NCBI RefSeq assembly: GCF_016583765.1
Contig: NZ_NRRR01000001.1
Location: 62,001-126,000, forward strand
Source of the DNA: Chromatium weissei
Lineage (GTDB): Bacteria; Pseudomonadota; Gammaproteobacteria; Chromatiales; Chromatiaceae
Direction of reading: 5' to 3'
DNA: 64,000 bases
Below, piece by piece: positions 18,565 to 28,326 of the stretch. The first letter of the stretch is position 1. Every line of letters starts with the position of its first letter. The position numbers and the translations under genes are program-made. The notes beneath the pieces are model-generated. The model saw only the letters and a list, made by a program, of their open reading frames with translations. It was not told the DNA's origin and made no database searches.

Positions 18565-19650
18565 TCAACGTTCGATCCAATTTTGCAATTGCACCGCAAT
18601 GCGGTCGGCCGGCAGCGTCAGGGTTGCGCCACCGCGTGCAATCAATTCGGCGGGCATTCCAAAAACGATGGCGCTTTCTTCCGACTCGGCAATGGTGCGA
18701 GCGCCGCGTTGTTTCAATTCTGCGAATGCTTGCGCACCGTCATAACCCATGCCGGTGAGCATGACTGCAATCACGTTGACTGGATCGCAATGCTCCAACG
18801 CCGAACGTCCCAGCAATTCCACTGACGGATGCCACAGAAACTCTGAATGTTCTGGGCGCGCCAGCGCGGTGAGTTTGTTGGCGCGTCGTGCTAACACCAT
18901 ATCGGCTCCACCCTTGCCAATGTAAATGTTGCCAGCTTCCAGCGGAGTCGGACGACTGACTTCCGACACGGTCAGCAAACAAAGTGCATTCATGCGTTCT
19001 GCAAAAGGACGCGTAAAGCTGGGTGGCATGTGTTGAGCAACCAGCACCGGCCACGCAAAATTCGCGGGTAATTTCGGCAAAATGTCTTCCAAAGTGCGCG
19101 GGCCACCAGTGGAAACGCCAATCAAAACAACACCATCACTGCGCACTCCACCGCGCCGAATCAGTGAACGCGCTGGCGCAGCGGACGGTTGGGATGCAAC
19201 GCGACTGGTCGTGAGATCGCCACGAAGACGCGCCGCTAAACCGGATGTCGTTTTCAGCCGCGCTCGCGCCGCAGCGCGCACCTTGCTGATGATTTCATTC
19301 TCAATTTCGGAAATTGTCAGCGAAATCGTACCACCGGGTTTGGGAATGTAATCAACGGCACCGAGGTTGAGTGCCTCCAACGTGGCCAGCGCGCCCTTTT
19401 CCGTCAGCGACGACACCATCACCACCGGCACGGGACGTTCTGCCATTAACAACGACAGCGCCGTCAATCCGTCCATTTCCGGCATATTGATGTCGAGCGT
19501 AATGACATTCGGCGCAAAGGCGCGATTTTCCTCCACTGCTTCGCGCCCATTGCGGGCAATACGAATCTCGAAATCACCTGCATTCTGAAAAATGTTCGTC
19601 AATTGACGACGCATCAGCGCGGAATCATCAACGATTAACAGTTTAATCAC
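18565..19650 (-). CDS. cheB: Chemotaxis protein-glutamate methylesterase/deamidase CheB
   Basis: Adaptation enzyme that removes methyl groups from MCP glutamates when phosphorylated by CheA. It has 361 residues from GTG 19650, preceded by GAGG; the frame opens four codons earlier at TTG. The N-terminal receiver has D53 (LDINMPEMDG). The C-terminal methylesterase has the Ser of GVSTGGPRTL, the His of AQHMPPSFT and the Asp of LTGMGYDGA, so the triad is complete. The product should be a functional partner of CheR in the same operon. It lies 121 bp downstream of the multi-CheW gene. Confidence 0.95.
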   Translation of the reverse strand: MIKLLIVDDSALMRRQLTNIFQNAGDFEIRIARNGREAVEENRAFAPNVITLDINMPEMDGLTALSLLMAERPVPVVMVSSLTEKGALATLEALNLGAVDYIPKPGGTISLTISEIENEIISKVRAAARARLKTTSGLAARLRGDLTTSRVASQPSAAPARSLIRRGGVRSDGVVLIGVSTGGPRTLEDILPKLPANFAWPVLVAQHMPPSFTRPFAERMNALCLLTVSEVSRPTPLEAGNIYIGKGGADMVLARRANKLTALARPEHSEFLWHPSVELLGRSALEHCDPVNVIAVMLTGMGYDGAQAFAELKQRGARTIAESEESAIVFGMPAELIARGGATLTLPADRIAVQLQNWIER

Positions 19651-19771
19651 AAAGCGCCTCAATCAGTTGTTGATATTGGAAAGGCAAATCACGGTTAACA
19701 AAACTTTTTTCTATTTATTTTGCTTTGTATTGTGTGTTGGCGGCGCTGAAATAAAACCGTTTTGCCTATTC

Positions 19772-21325
19772 TTAAACCTGACTCAATGCGATCAATTCAT
19801 CACGCTGCTCGGTGGCAACGAGATGCGCGGGTTCAATCAATTGAATCATGCGTTTTTGCTGCTCCAAATTAGCGACTCGTGCAATTAAACGTGTTTGCTC
19901 TGGCGATAAATGCGGTGCACTTTCAATTGCCGATTTGGGAATTTTTAATACCTCGGCAACTGAATCAACGATGAATCCAGTGCGCACACCATCGAGTAAA
20001 AACACCATAATGCGCTGCCGGTCATTTCGCGCAACAGTCGGTAAACCCAAGCGCCGCCGTTGATCAATAACTGGCAATACGGAGCCGCGCAAATTAATCA
20101 CACCTTCAACAAAGCTCGGCGCTTTGGGAATATGCGTCAATTCGTCTGGAATGCGCACAATTTCCTGAACACTTTCAATCGGTACGCCGAATTCTTCCTT
20201 GTCGAGCCGAAACACCACGACCTGTTCTTCGTCATCGGTCTGAATTTCGGTGTCTATGGCATCGTCTAACTGCGTGTCGTGACGCATGGCTGCAACGCTG
20301 GTCAGCGCCTCCTGAATGGATGAATGGCGAAACAGATTGTCAGTCGAAATGATGGAGACCAGACGTTGTCCCGCATCGAGCCGACAAATGTCTGTAATAT
20401 CAGAGAGATCGCCGTGACGCGCCAGCAATTTGGGCATGGTGTCCACTGCCGACCGAGGCACGCGCAGCACTTCATTCACGCTGTCCATTGCCAGCCCTAC
20501 CGATAACTCGCCAAGGCGCACGACCACAATACGACTGCGTTCGTCAGCCATCTGCGTCGGCAATTCAAACAGACACCGCAGCGAGACCAGCGGCAGAAGC
20601 CGATTGCGCAGCGTCATCACGCCCAGCACATGCGCTTCAGAACGCGGAACGTGCACGATCTGCTCGGGAAATTGCACGATCTCCTGCACATTCTCAATGG
20701 GAATGGCGTATTCCTGTTGCGCAACTTCAAAACTGACAAGCTGTAATTCGTCACTCGTGGCTTCATCGTCCTCTGCATCAACGCGAGCAGCCGCACCAAA
20801 CCCAGCGCCATTCTGCTGGCGCGTCAATGCGGCAATGGCGGCAAATTCAGTGCGAATCAATCGCTCAAAATCCAGCACCATCACCATCGGATAGCCACTG
20901 ACATCTTTGAGAATTCCAGACAGCAAGTCGGTTCTCACCGTCGCAGTCAGCGTGTCCACACTTTCAATGCGCCCCCATTCCACGCCGACGACGCTGTGCA
21001 CACGATCAACCACAAAACCCAGCGGTTGACCGAGATCGATTACCAACGCACGCGTTGCATCATCATTGGCGCGTTCTGTAAAGCCAAATAAACGGCGCAA
21101 ACTGATGATTGGTAACACCTTTCCGCGCAAGTTCGCCAAACCTTCCAGCGTGGCTGGCGCGAGCGGCACGCGCACCACATTCGGCACGCGAATGATTTCC
21201 TGTACCGGAGTCATATCGACCGCAAACACTTCGCTATCGCAGATAAAAATCACGAATTGCCGAATATCTGCTTCATGCGCCAATGCCGCGTCATCGCACT
21301 GAGATTGCATCTGTTCGTTGCTCAT
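19772..21325 (-). CDS. Triple CheW-domain coupling protein
   Basis: Adaptor of 517 residues with three consecutive CheW-like domains, at about 20-165, 190-340 and 365-500. Each has the hallmark FAV/AIP/GVP start, then VQEI-xx-P, and the LRGKVLP / LRNRLLP / LRGSVLP strand that contacts CheA or receptors. Single-domain CheW is about 160 residues, so this is a natural fusion able to bridge several receptors and kinases. Acidic linkers separate the domains. It lies 32 bp downstream of the double-tip receptor gene. It is the only CheW gene in the operon, so it probably serves as sole coupler and may set array geometry. Confidence 0.93.
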   Translation of the reverse strand: MSNEQMQSQCDDAALAHEADIRQFVIFICDSEVFAVDMTPVQEIIRVPNVVRVPLAPATLEGLANLRGKVLPIISLRRLFGFTERANDDATRALVIDLGQPLGFVVDRVHSVVGVEWGRIESVDTLTATVRTDLLSGILKDVSGYPMVMVLDFERLIRTEFAAIAALTRQQNGAGFGAAARVDAEDDEATSDELQLVSFEVAQQEYAIPIENVQEIVQFPEQIVHVPRSEAHVLGVMTLRNRLLPLVSLRCLFELPTQMADERSRIVVVRLGELSVGLAMDSVNEVLRVPRSAVDTMPKLLARHGDLSDITDICRLDAGQRLVSIISTDNLFRHSSIQEALTSVAAMRHDTQLDDAIDTEIQTDDEEQVVVFRLDKEEFGVPIESVQEIVRIPDELTHIPKAPSFVEGVINLRGSVLPVIDQRRRLGLPTVARNDRQRIMVFLLDGVRTGFIVDSVAEVLKIPKSAIESAPHLSPEQTRLIARVANLEQQKRMIQLIEPAHLVATEQRDELIALSQV

Positions 21326-21357
21326 ATTTCTTCGCTCCCGCGCAACGGCGATGACGT

Positions 21358-23274
21358 TCAGGCACTTTGCAATTCGTCAGCGAGTGAGGCGATTTCCTCA
21401 ATAGCAGCCGCCAATTCTTCAGCACCTTGCGATTGCTGCTTGGCTGCAGCAGCCGATTCTGCAGCGGCCTTTTCTGCCTCCTGTGCCGCAGCAGAAATCT
21501 GCTCCACACCGGTTTTAATCTGCCCAATTGCCGCCGCAATTTCGCCAGCAGCATTCAGAATTTCATTCGTGCCCTGTTCAACTAAACTCACATCAGTTTC
21601 AATGGTGATGAGACCGCTGGTAATAACTTTGGCTTTTTCCGCCTCCGCACTCGCCGAAGAAATAATCTCTTCCAAATCGCGTCCAACCAAACCAATTTGA
21701 TCCTGAACTGCCTTCACCAAATCTTTAATGCGATCAGCATTCTCCGCTGAATCATGCGCCAAATTGCGAATATCAGTCGCCACCACCACAAAGCCTTTAC
21801 CGAATTCACCAGCTCGCGCTGCTTCAATAGAACCATTGACTGCCAGCATATTGGTTTGAATAGATACTGTGGTAATCGCATCAACAATTTTATCAATACG
21901 ACGTGAAACCAATTCCAATCCTTTTATTTGTTTGAAATTTGCGCGTGACACTCCGACTGATTCCGAAACTCCGGCAATCAATGATTCAACACTGCTTTTA
22001 TTCGTACTCAGCAAGGTACGAATCGCCTGCACCTTTTCACTCGCCAGCCGTGCTCGCGCCAGCGCAAGGTCTAAACCCTTCTCAATTTGCGTAATTGCGG
22101 CAGCAGATTCTTCAGTCGCCGAGGCTTGCACCTGCGCACTTTTCCGAATCTGCTCAACGGCAGTCATAATTTGTGAACCAGAACGGTTGATTTCTTGCAC
22201 TGCCGAAGACAGCTCCTCGGCTGCCGAGGCGACCTCTTCGGCGCTTTTGGCGATGTCGGTCGAATTCTTTAATTCTTCTGCTAATTCAGACAGATTCTGC
22301 GCTGCCTGTTCGCATTCGGTGAGTGCCTGTGTTTGCTCGGCAATGGTTTTAACCGATTCTTCAGAGGCGGCGGATTGCTCTTCAGCGGCGGCGGCGATTT
22401 CCTCCGTGCCTTTCAACGCCTGATGTGATGCGGAATTGGACTGTTGCACGCTCGTGGCAATTTCTTGAACGCTGCGTGCGACTTCGATCACGTCGAGGCG
22501 AATTTGATCGAGCTGAATGTTAATGGTTTTGCCATTGTCCACTTCAGCTTGAACCTTGGCAGCGGAGGTGTTGATGCCGTCGGAAATGGTCTGCACTTCC
22601 GATTGAATCTGTCCTACAAGGTCTTGAATTTGTTTAGCACTTTTTTCGGAAGTTTCCGCCAGTGTGCGTACTTCATCAGCGACGACGGCAAAACCCTTGC
22701 CATGTTTACCCGCCCGCGCCGCTTCAATCGCCGCATTGAGCGCCAGCAAATTGGTTTGATCGGCGATGCGCGCAACCGCCTTCACGATGTCGCCGATATT
22801 CGCGGCCTGCTGTTCGAGTTCAGCCACCATCTTCACCGAATCGCCTTGCCGCTGGGCTGAAAATCCAACGTTGGTAATCAGGCTACTCACTTCAATGCTC
22901 ACACGTGCGATCAGTGTTTGTGTTGCATCAACTTTGGCCTGCGCTTGTGTGGCACTGTCCAATTGTCGCCCCAGCGCCGTTCCGACCTGCTTGAACGCCG
23001 CGAGTGATTCTTGTGCCGCACCGGAGGCTTCTTCAGCTCCGGTGGCGATTTGATCTGCGGAGCGTTTGAGTTCTTCGGCAGCCGAAGCGGCTTCATTGAT
23101 TCCAGAAGCCAATTGTGCGGTTGCTGAAGCCACTCGCTCGGCAGCCTGTTGCTGCTTGGCAAGCGTGCGAGCGCGTTTGCGCTGTGCTTCGGCTTCGCGG
23201 TTGGTGACAGCACTGGAGCGGGTTTCGGTGGAGGTGCTGGACGCAGAAAGACCAGTTTTTTTAACAAGTGCCAT
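21358..23274 (-). CDS. Soluble chemoreceptor-like protein with two MCP signalling tips
   Basis: A 638-residue, Ala/Glu/Gln-rich coiled-coil protein with no membrane segment or sensor domain. Two MCP hairpin tips are present: a canonical one at about 170-205 ([31 protein letters not shown]) and a diverged one at about 470-505 ([31 protein letters not shown]). Repeated [17 protein letters not shown] segments resemble methylation helices. Start ATG 23274 has AGGA at good spacing; the earlier ATG is rejected as it has no such signal and adds 36 unlike residues. It is the first gene of the operon, followed by the triple CheW. Two tips in one chain suggest it can bind two kinase or coupler units. 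Confidence 0.88.
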   Translation of the reverse strand: MALVKKTGLSASSTSTETRSSAVTNREAEAQRKRARTLAKQQQAAERVASATAQLASGINEAASAAEELKRSADQIATGAEEASGAAQESLAAFKQVGTALGRQLDSATQAQAKVDATQTLIARVSIEVSSLITNVGFSAQRQGDSVKMVAELEQQAANIGDIVKAVARIADQTNLLALNAAIEAARAGKHGKGFAVVADEVRTLAETSEKSAKQIQDLVGQIQSEVQTISDGINTSAAKVQAEVDNGKTINIQLDQIRLDVIEVARSVQEIATSVQQSNSASHQALKGTEEIAAAAEEQSAASEESVKTIAEQTQALTECEQAAQNLSELAEELKNSTDIAKSAEEVASAAEELSSAVQEINRSGSQIMTAVEQIRKSAQVQASATEESAAAITQIEKGLDLALARARLASEKVQAIRTLLSTNKSSVESLIAGVSESVGVSRANFKQIKGLELVSRRIDKIVDAITTVSIQTNMLAVNGSIEAARAGEFGKGFVVVATDIRNLAHDSAENADRIKDLVKAVQDQIGLVGRDLEEIISSASAEAEKAKVITSGLITIETDVSLVEQGTNEILNAAGEIAAAIGQIKTGVEQISAAAQEAEKAAAESAAAAKQQSQGAEELAAAIEEIASLADELQSA

Positions 23275-23434
23275 GGTGGTGTCCTGAGCTGAAAGACGCG
23301 GATTTTTTACTGCAAAATAAAGACAGTTACGCGAAATGGAATAATCAAAATTTCGCAGCAATTGTGCTTTGCGATGTGCCAATGGCGCAAACGCAAATTG
23401 GGTTCATGTGAAGAACACGCAAATCGCTGCGCAT

Positions 23435-23470
23435 AAAAAAAGCGCCTAACCGTTAAGTTAGGCGCTTTTT
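23435..23470 (-). terminator. Intrinsic terminator after tRNA-Gln
   Basis: Perfect 10-bp stem, AGCGCCTAAC at 23441-23450 pairing with GTTAGGCGCT at 23457-23466, with a 6-base loop. A-runs on the left and T-runs on the right let it work in both directions. It lies just downstream of the tRNA on the minus strand and upstream of the chemosensory operon. Confidence 0.9.
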
Positions 23471-23473
23471 GTG

Positions 23474-23547
23474 TGGCTGGGGGACTAGGATTCGAACCTA
23501 GGTTAGCGGAGTCAGAGTCCGCTGTCCTGCCGCTAGACGATCCCCCA
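23474..23547 (-). tRNA. tRNA-Gln (anticodon CTG)
   Basis: Read on the minus strand the 74-nt sequence starts TGGGGGATCG and ends CCCCCAGCCA, so the acceptor stem pairs and CCA is encoded. The anticodon arm is GCGGA-CTCTGAC-TCCGC, giving anticodon CTG for CAG codons. The T arm CTAGGTTCGAATCCTAG is intact. It resembles Escherichia coli tRNA-Gln. It follows rpsI at short distance and ends in the terminator at 23435-23470. Confidence 0.95.
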
Positions 23548-23557
23548 AGGAAACCTT

Positions 23558-23947
23558 TTAACGCTTCGAGAACTGCGGACGCTTGCGCGCCTTATGCAGA
23601 CCGACTTTCTTACGTTCAACTTCACGGGCATCGCGGGTTAGAAACCCAGCGCGGCGCATCGGTGAACGAAGGTTTTCGTCATAAATGACCAACGCACGAG
23701 CGATGCCGTGACGAATTGCCCCTGCCTGTCCGGTGTTACCACCACCAGTGACCGTGACTTTAATGTCAACGCGGTCAATCAATCCGGCAGTGACGAGCGG
23801 CTGGCGAACGACCATTCGCGCCGTTTCACGGCCAAAAAACTGATCCAGCGGACGGTTGTTAACTGTGATCGAACCTGAGCCAACCGATAAGAAAACTCGT
23901 GCGGCGGAGGTCTTACGACGACCGATTGCGTGTTGCGTCTCCGACAT
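23558..23947 (-). CDS. rpsI: 30S ribosomal protein S9
   Basis: Small-subunit ribosomal protein whose C-terminal tail reaches the P-site tRNA. It has 129 residues, the usual length. It carries [11 protein letters not shown] near the start, [21 protein letters not shown] in the middle (in register) and the conserved basic end [11 protein letters not shown]. It lies 10 bp downstream of rplM, the standard L13-S9 operon. Confidence 0.98.
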   Translation of the reverse strand: MSETQHAIGRRKTSAARVFLSVGSGSITVNNRPLDQFFGRETARMVVRQPLVTAGLIDRVDIKVTVTGGGNTGQAGAIRHGIARALVIYDENLRSPMRRAGFLTRDAREVERKKVGLHKARKRPQFSKR

Positions 23948-23957
23948 GCGTCAATTC

Positions 23958-24395
23958 CTAAACGTTGAGATCGAGAACTTGGGGCTGTTGTGCCTGATGA
24001 CCGTGTTCCGAGCCTGCGTAAACACGCAGTTTGCGAAACATCGCACGACCGAGCGGACCACGCGGCAACATTCCCTTCACTGCGATTTGAATGGCACGTT
24101 CAGGCGTAGTTTCAAGCAATTTAGCGAGATTTGTGGACTTAAGATTGCCGACATAACCCGTGTGACGGTAATACATCTTGTCTTGAAGTTTGTTTCCGGT
24201 GACTCGAATTTTTTCTGCATTGACGACAACAAGATAATCTCCGGTGTCGACATGAGGCGTGTACTGCGGTTTATGTTTGCCGCGCAAACGCAGTGCCAGC
24301 TCACTTGCCAACCGCCCGAGGGTTTTACCATCGGCGTCAACCAGATACCAGGCGCGGCGAACCTCGGCGGGTTTGGCGCTAACAGTCGTTGTCAT
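23958..24395 (-). CDS. rplM: 50S ribosomal protein L13
   Basis: Large-subunit ribosomal protein that binds 23S rRNA early in assembly. It has 145 residues; signatures are [16 protein letters not shown] near the start and [17 protein letters not shown] near the end. It is the first gene of the rplM-rpsI pair. The 150 bp upstream (24396-24546) should hold the promoter, but I see no clear leader structure. Confidence 0.98.
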   Translation of the reverse strand: MTTTVSAKPAEVRRAWYLVDADGKTLGRLASELALRLRGKHKPQYTPHVDTGDYLVVVNAEKIRVTGNKLQDKMYYRHTGYVGNLKSTNLAKLLETTPERAIQIAVKGMLPRGPLGRAMFRKLRVYAGSEHGHQAQQPQVLDLNV

Positions 24396-24546
24396 GATTT
24401 AGGCTCCGGAAGGACTGTTTATCACTCAATTATTGAATGTACAGGCCTTAAAAATATGGATTTCTGGGTCGAGAAAGATCGCGCATGTTACGTGATCACT
24501 TTTATCAAAACAAGCATTAGGTTCCGAAAAATCCACCATTCAACGC

Positions 24547-24864
24547 TCAATTCACGCCTGAATCGGGCAATTGAAGACGTTCAACGACACGTCCGTGAAC
24601 CAGATGCTCGTGCAGAATTTCCTCGAGATCATTCATTGTCGCGTAGCGATACCACACCGCTTCGGGATAAATCACAATCACCGGCCCCAGTGCGCAGCGA
24701 TTCAAACATCCCGCCGTATTGACTCGCACCTTTACCAGCTTCATCGCCTTCACGCGCTGCTTAAAATAATCGCGCAGCACCGCAGCATTCGCCAAACCGC
24801 AACAGGGACGACCCGCTTCGCGCTGATTGATGCAAAAAAAGACGTGATGATGATAAAACGACAT
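24547..24864 (-). CDS. Thioredoxin-fold 2Fe-2S ferredoxin
   Basis: Small electron-transfer protein of 105 residues in the (2Fe-2S) ferredoxin family with a thioredoxin-like fold. The cluster ligands appear as Cys in FFCINQ, Cys in GRPCCGL, and CLNRCALGP. The family is related to the NuoE subunit of complex I but stands alone here. It is a single gene between rplM and gspG on the minus strand. Its electron partner is not evident. Confidence 0.85.
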   Translation of the reverse strand: MSFYHHHVFFCINQREAGRPCCGLANAAVLRDYFKQRVKAMKLVKVRVNTAGCLNRCALGPVIVIYPEAVWYRYATMNDLEEILHEHLVHGRVVERLQLPDSGVN

Positions 24865-24955
24865 GGCCTCATGTTTCCCAAATAATCAAATCGATCTTAT
24901 ACGCAGCGGCAGTATTTAGTTCATCTTTTTTAATAATTCAAACCACCGCATTAAA

Positions 24956-25375
24956 TCAATTCCAGCTTTGAATATCTGCATTTTCACCTTCACCGCCATC
25001 ACGATTATCCGCACCGAGTGACCACAGATCAACGCTGCCATTTGTACCGGGATAACGGTATTGATATTCAAAACCCCACGGGTCTTTAGGCACATCACCC
25101 TTTTTCAAATAAGGACCATTCCAATTCGGTGCATCATTTGGCTTATCTACTAACGCTTTCAAATCTGTCGGATAATGCCCAATTTCTAAACGATATAAAT
25201 CTAATGTTGCAACCAAATCTTCAATCTGTAATTTGGCAGTTTTGGTTTTAGAACTGCCTAAAAACTTCATCACCTGCGGACCGACTAAACCAGCGAGTAA
25301 ACCAAGAATAGCGAGCACCACCAGCAATTCAACCAGTGTAAAACCGCGTTTACGTTTGAATGAAATGGAACGCAT
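24956..25375 (-). CDS. gspG: Type II secretion major pseudopilin GspG
   Basis: Pseudopilin forming the periplasmic piston of a type II secretion system. From ATG 25375 (AGAGG upstream) it has 139 residues. The prepilin leader MRSISFKRKRGFTLVELL has the G-F cleavage site and Glu5, then a hydrophobic helix. The globular part has GHYPTDLKAL, GPYLKKG, DPWG and the calcium-loop region DLWSLGADNRDGG, all typical of GspG. No other gsp gene is nearby, so it is separated from the rest of its machinery. The next gene upstream encodes a possible secreted substrate. Confidence 0.93.
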   Translation of the reverse strand: MRSISFKRKRGFTLVELLVVLAILGLLAGLVGPQVMKFLGSSKTKTAKLQIEDLVATLDLYRLEIGHYPTDLKALVDKPNDAPNWNGPYLKKGDVPKDPWGFEYQYRYPGTNGSVDLWSLGADNRDGGEGENADIQSWN

Positions 25376-25435
25376 TGAAAAACCTCTATGCAAGCGCATC
25401 AGTGCACATTTTAACTGCTGATTAAATAGTCTATT

Positions 25436-25846
25436 TTACCAACACGGCGTTAAAATACTCGACATTACGCCCATTGCATCTTCGGGCATTGGTGTTGGCA
25501 TTCCGCCCCAGCCACCACCGGATTTCAGCCGAATGACGTATTCCGCCCATTGCAATGAACGCGGTAAATAACCTGTTTGCGCTGCAAGGAAATGTAATTC
25601 ATCGACAAAGGCGCGATCACAGACGACTTCTGAAGCTGGACTGGCGGTGCATAAATCATGGCGCATACAGGCAGCATCGAAAATATCAATTGGTGGCAGC
25701 GCCACACCGGATGGATGTCCAGGTCCGCACCAATTGCCGTAAATGGGCAAGCATTTGAAGGCATGAGCGGCGTTGATTGGAAATAACATTGCTGTCAACA
25801 ATATCACCGTGAAGCCTGTGGAGAATCGCTTAAAATATCGAGTCAT
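25436..25846 (-). CDS. Secreted phospholipase A2-like protein
   Basis: Exported protein of 136 residues with a signal peptide (basic start, hydrophobic core to about 28, cleavage after AHA). The mature part has YGNWCGPGHP, which resembles the calcium-binding loop of phospholipase A2, and DAACMRHDLC, which matches the catalytic His-Asp helix (C-x-x-HD-x-C). Phospholipases A2 release a fatty acid from glycerophospholipids. Six Cys are available in the mature protein for disulfides. It lies 60 bp upstream of gspG on the same strand, so export by the type II system is an attractive guess. Assignment rests on the motif only. Confidence 0.65.
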   Translation of the reverse strand: MTRYFKRFSTGFTVILLTAMLFPINAAHAFKCLPIYGNWCGPGHPSGVALPPIDIFDAACMRHDLCTASPASEVVCDRAFVDELHFLAAQTGYLPRSLQWAEYVIRLKSGGGWGGMPTPMPEDAMGVMSSILTPCW

Positions 25847-25952
25847 AAATAGAACTCCTGATGAAATGGTCTTTTTAGTTTAGGCGTTTTTTCGAGCACG
25901 TTCTATCGTGATAAAACTCAGCACACTACAGCACTGCGCATTGAATAAACCC

Positions 25953-27116
25953 ATGAAAATACTTTATCACCACCGCACCGCTTCCCGTGATGGGCAAGCC
26001 GTGCACATTGACGAAATGATCGACGCGTTGCGGCAATTTGGACACGAGGTCATCGTGGTTGCACCTAGCAGCGATGCCGCGCCTAATTTTGGCGGCAGTA
26101 TCGGCTGGGTTGATCACATTCGAGCACGGCTGCCGAAAACACTGTACGAACTTTTAGAACTAGGCTATTCGCTGCTCGCGTATCGCCAATTGGCGCGAGC
26201 CATTCGCACCCATTCGCCCGACCTCATTTACGAACGTTACAACCTATTTCTGCTTGCAGGCATCTGGGCGCAACGCCGATTTCATTTACCGTTGATTTTG
26301 GAAGTGAATGCACCGCTCGCCGAGGAACGTATGAATCACGGCGGCTTGGCACAACCGGCATTAGCACGATGGACGCAACGCTGGGTATGGCGCAATGCCG
26401 ATCACGTCTTGCCAGTAACGCGAGTGCTCGCCGGTGATGTCGAACGCGCTGGCGTTTCTTCAAATCGCATCACCGTGATTCACAACGGCATCAATCTCGC
26501 CCATTTTGCCAACACTTTTAGCGCCAGCTTCGCCAAATCAAAACTCGGTCTCGATGATCGCTTCATTCTTGGTTTTACTGGTTTTGTCCGTGAATGGCAC
26601 GGTTTGGAACGCATCGTGAATTGGATCGCTGCGAATCACCGCATTCATTCGACGCTACATTTACTGATTGTCGGTGACGGTCCAGCGCGGGCGGCGCTCG
26701 AACAGCAAGCGCAAATGCTCGGCATCAGCGACCGCGTGACCTTTACGGGCATCGTCGCTCGCACCGAGATTCCAATACTGGTCAACGCCTTTGATATTGC
26801 GTTGCAACCGGCAGTCGTGGACTACGCTTCCCCGTTGAAATTATTTGAATATCTGGCGCTTGGCTGCGCCATCGTCGCACCGTGTCAGCCCAATTTGCAG
26901 GAAATTCTGCGCGATGGTGAAAATGCACTGCTGTTTGATGCGACACAACCGGCAGCACTGGAAACGGCGCTGAATCGTCTCGTGACCGATGCTGCATTAC
27001 GCACCCGACTGGCGCGAGAAGCGCGCAAAACCATCGAAGTCGGCGGTTTCACTTGGTTGGAAAATGCGCGGCGCGTCACCGCATTGGCTGAACAATTGCG
27101 GAGCGATGTTCAGTGA
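25953..27116 (+). CDS. Glycosyltransferase, GT4 family
   Basis: GT-B glycosyltransferase of 387 residues from ATG 25953 (MKILYHHRTASRDGQ). The N-terminal Rossmann domain has a glycine-poor start and ISRD-like segment; the C-terminal domain has VIHNGINLAHF, ILGFTGFVREWHGLERI, LLIVGDGPAR and the nucleotide-sugar-binding region FDIALQPAVVDYASPLKLFEYLA, where E of KLFEYLA corresponds to the EX7E motif. Acceptor and sugar are unknown; exopolysaccharide or lipopolysaccharide synthesis is typical. The stop overlaps the start of the following MFS gene by four bases (GTGA). Confidence 0.88.
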   Translation: MKILYHHRTASRDGQAVHIDEMIDALRQFGHEVIVVAPSSDAAPNFGGSIGWVDHIRARLPKTLYELLELGYSLLAYRQLARAIRTHSPDLIYERYNLFLLAGIWAQRRFHLPLILEVNAPLAEERMNHGGLAQPALARWTQRWVWRNADHVLPVTRVLAGDVERAGVSSNRITVIHNGINLAHFANTFSASFAKSKLGLDDRFILGFTGFVREWHGLERIVNWIAANHRIHSTLHLLIVGDGPARAALEQQAQMLGISDRVTFTGIVARTEIPILVNAFDIALQPAVVDYASPLKLFEYLALGCAIVAPCQPNLQEILRDGENALLFDATQPAALETALNRLVTDAALRTRLAREARKTIEVGGFTWLENARRVTALAEQLRSDVQ

Positions 27117-28288
27117 AAACCACAAACCGTTCCGTTCTCGGCGCGATCAGCGTGGCGCACCTGCTCAACGACACCATGCAGTCATTGATGATCGCCATTT
27201 ACCCGCTGTTCAAAACCGAATTTCACCTCAATTTCGCGCAAATCGGCTTAATCACGCTGGCGTTTCAATTCACCGCCTCGCTGTTGCAACCGCTGGTCGG
27301 CAGCTACACCGACCGCCATCCGCAACCCTTTTCGCTCGCTGCGGGCATGGCGTGCACCTTTTTTGGATTGCTCACACTCGCGTTAGCAACCAGTTTTCCG
27401 ATGCTGTTAATTGCCGCCGCGATGGTTGGCAGCGGCTCGGCAGTGTTTCATCCCGAAGCCTCGCGGGTAGCGCGCATGGCATCCGGCGGTCAGCACGGTC
27501 TGGCGCAATCCATCTTTCAAGTCGGCGGCAACACCGGCGCAGCAATTGGCCCACTGCTCGCAGTTGCCATCGTATTGCCGCACGGTCAACGCAGCATTGC
27601 GCTGTTTTCAGTGCTGGCGCTGGTGGCAATGTTCATTCTGACCGGCGTTGGTTTCTGGTATCGCCATCAAAATCGGCAACCCAAATCACTGCTCGCCGTG
27701 CCAGCCGTCGCGCCTCTAAATAAACGTCAAGTACAACAAACACTTGCCGTCTTATTAACGCTCATGTTTTCCAAGTTCTTCTACTTCGCCAGCATCAGCA
27801 GCTACTTAATTTTCTACCTGATGCAGCACTACGCCATCAGCACGGAGCAAGCGCAGTATCACCTGTTTTATTTCTTCTTCGCCGTCGCCGCCGGAACACT
27901 GCTCGGCGGGCCGATTGGCGACCGCATCGGACGACGGCAAGTCATTTGGGTTTCCATTCTCGGAGTCGCGCCATTTACGCTGCTATTGCCGCATGTGAGT
28001 TTGGAATGGTCTGCCGGTTTAATTGTGATCATCGGCTTCATGCTCGCCTCCGCATTTCCGGCAATCGTGGTGTACGCACAGGAATTGCTGCCCGGACGCA
28101 TCGGCACAGTCTCTGGATTATTTTTCGGTCTGGCATTTGGTTTAGCGGGCATTGGCGCAGCCGTGCTCGGACAAATTGCCGATCACTGGAGCATTGAAAC
28201 GGTGTATCAAATTTGCGCATTTCTTCCGTTAATTGGACTGCTCGCCGTATGGCTACCCGATTTACGAATGAAAACATCACCAAACTGA
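27113..28288 (+). CDS. MFS transporter, fosmidomycin-resistance (Fsr) type
   Basis: Inner-membrane antiporter of 391 residues with about twelve hydrophobic segments. HLLNDTMQSLMIAIYPLFK near the start, GSYTDRHPQP after the second helix, GSAVFHPEASRVAR and GGNTGAAIGPLLA are characteristic of the Fsr subgroup, which exports fosmidomycin and related compounds. The start is GTG 27113, overlapping the glycosyltransferase stop as GTGA, so the two are coupled. The natural substrate may be a metabolite made or modified by that transferase; this is inference. Confidence 0.88.
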   Translation: MKTTNRSVLGAISVAHLLNDTMQSLMIAIYPLFKTEFHLNFAQIGLITLAFQFTASLLQPLVGSYTDRHPQPFSLAAGMACTFFGLLTLALATSFPMLLIAAAMVGSGSAVFHPEASRVARMASGGQHGLAQSIFQVGGNTGAAIGPLLAVAIVLPHGQRSIALFSVLALVAMFILTGVGFWYRHQNRQPKSLLAVPAVAPLNKRQVQQTLAVLLTLMFSKFFYFASISSYLIFYLMQHYAISTEQAQYHLFYFFFAVAAGTLLGGPIGDRIGRRQVIWVSILGVAPFTLLLPHVSLEWSAGLIVIIGFMLASAFPAIVVYAQELLPGRIGTVSGLFFGLAFGLAGIGAAVLGQIADHWSIETVYQICAFLPLIGLLAVWLPDLRMKTSPN

Positions 28289-28326
28289 AAATAACCACCA
28301 TTCATTGTCATGGAGTTTAAATACTG

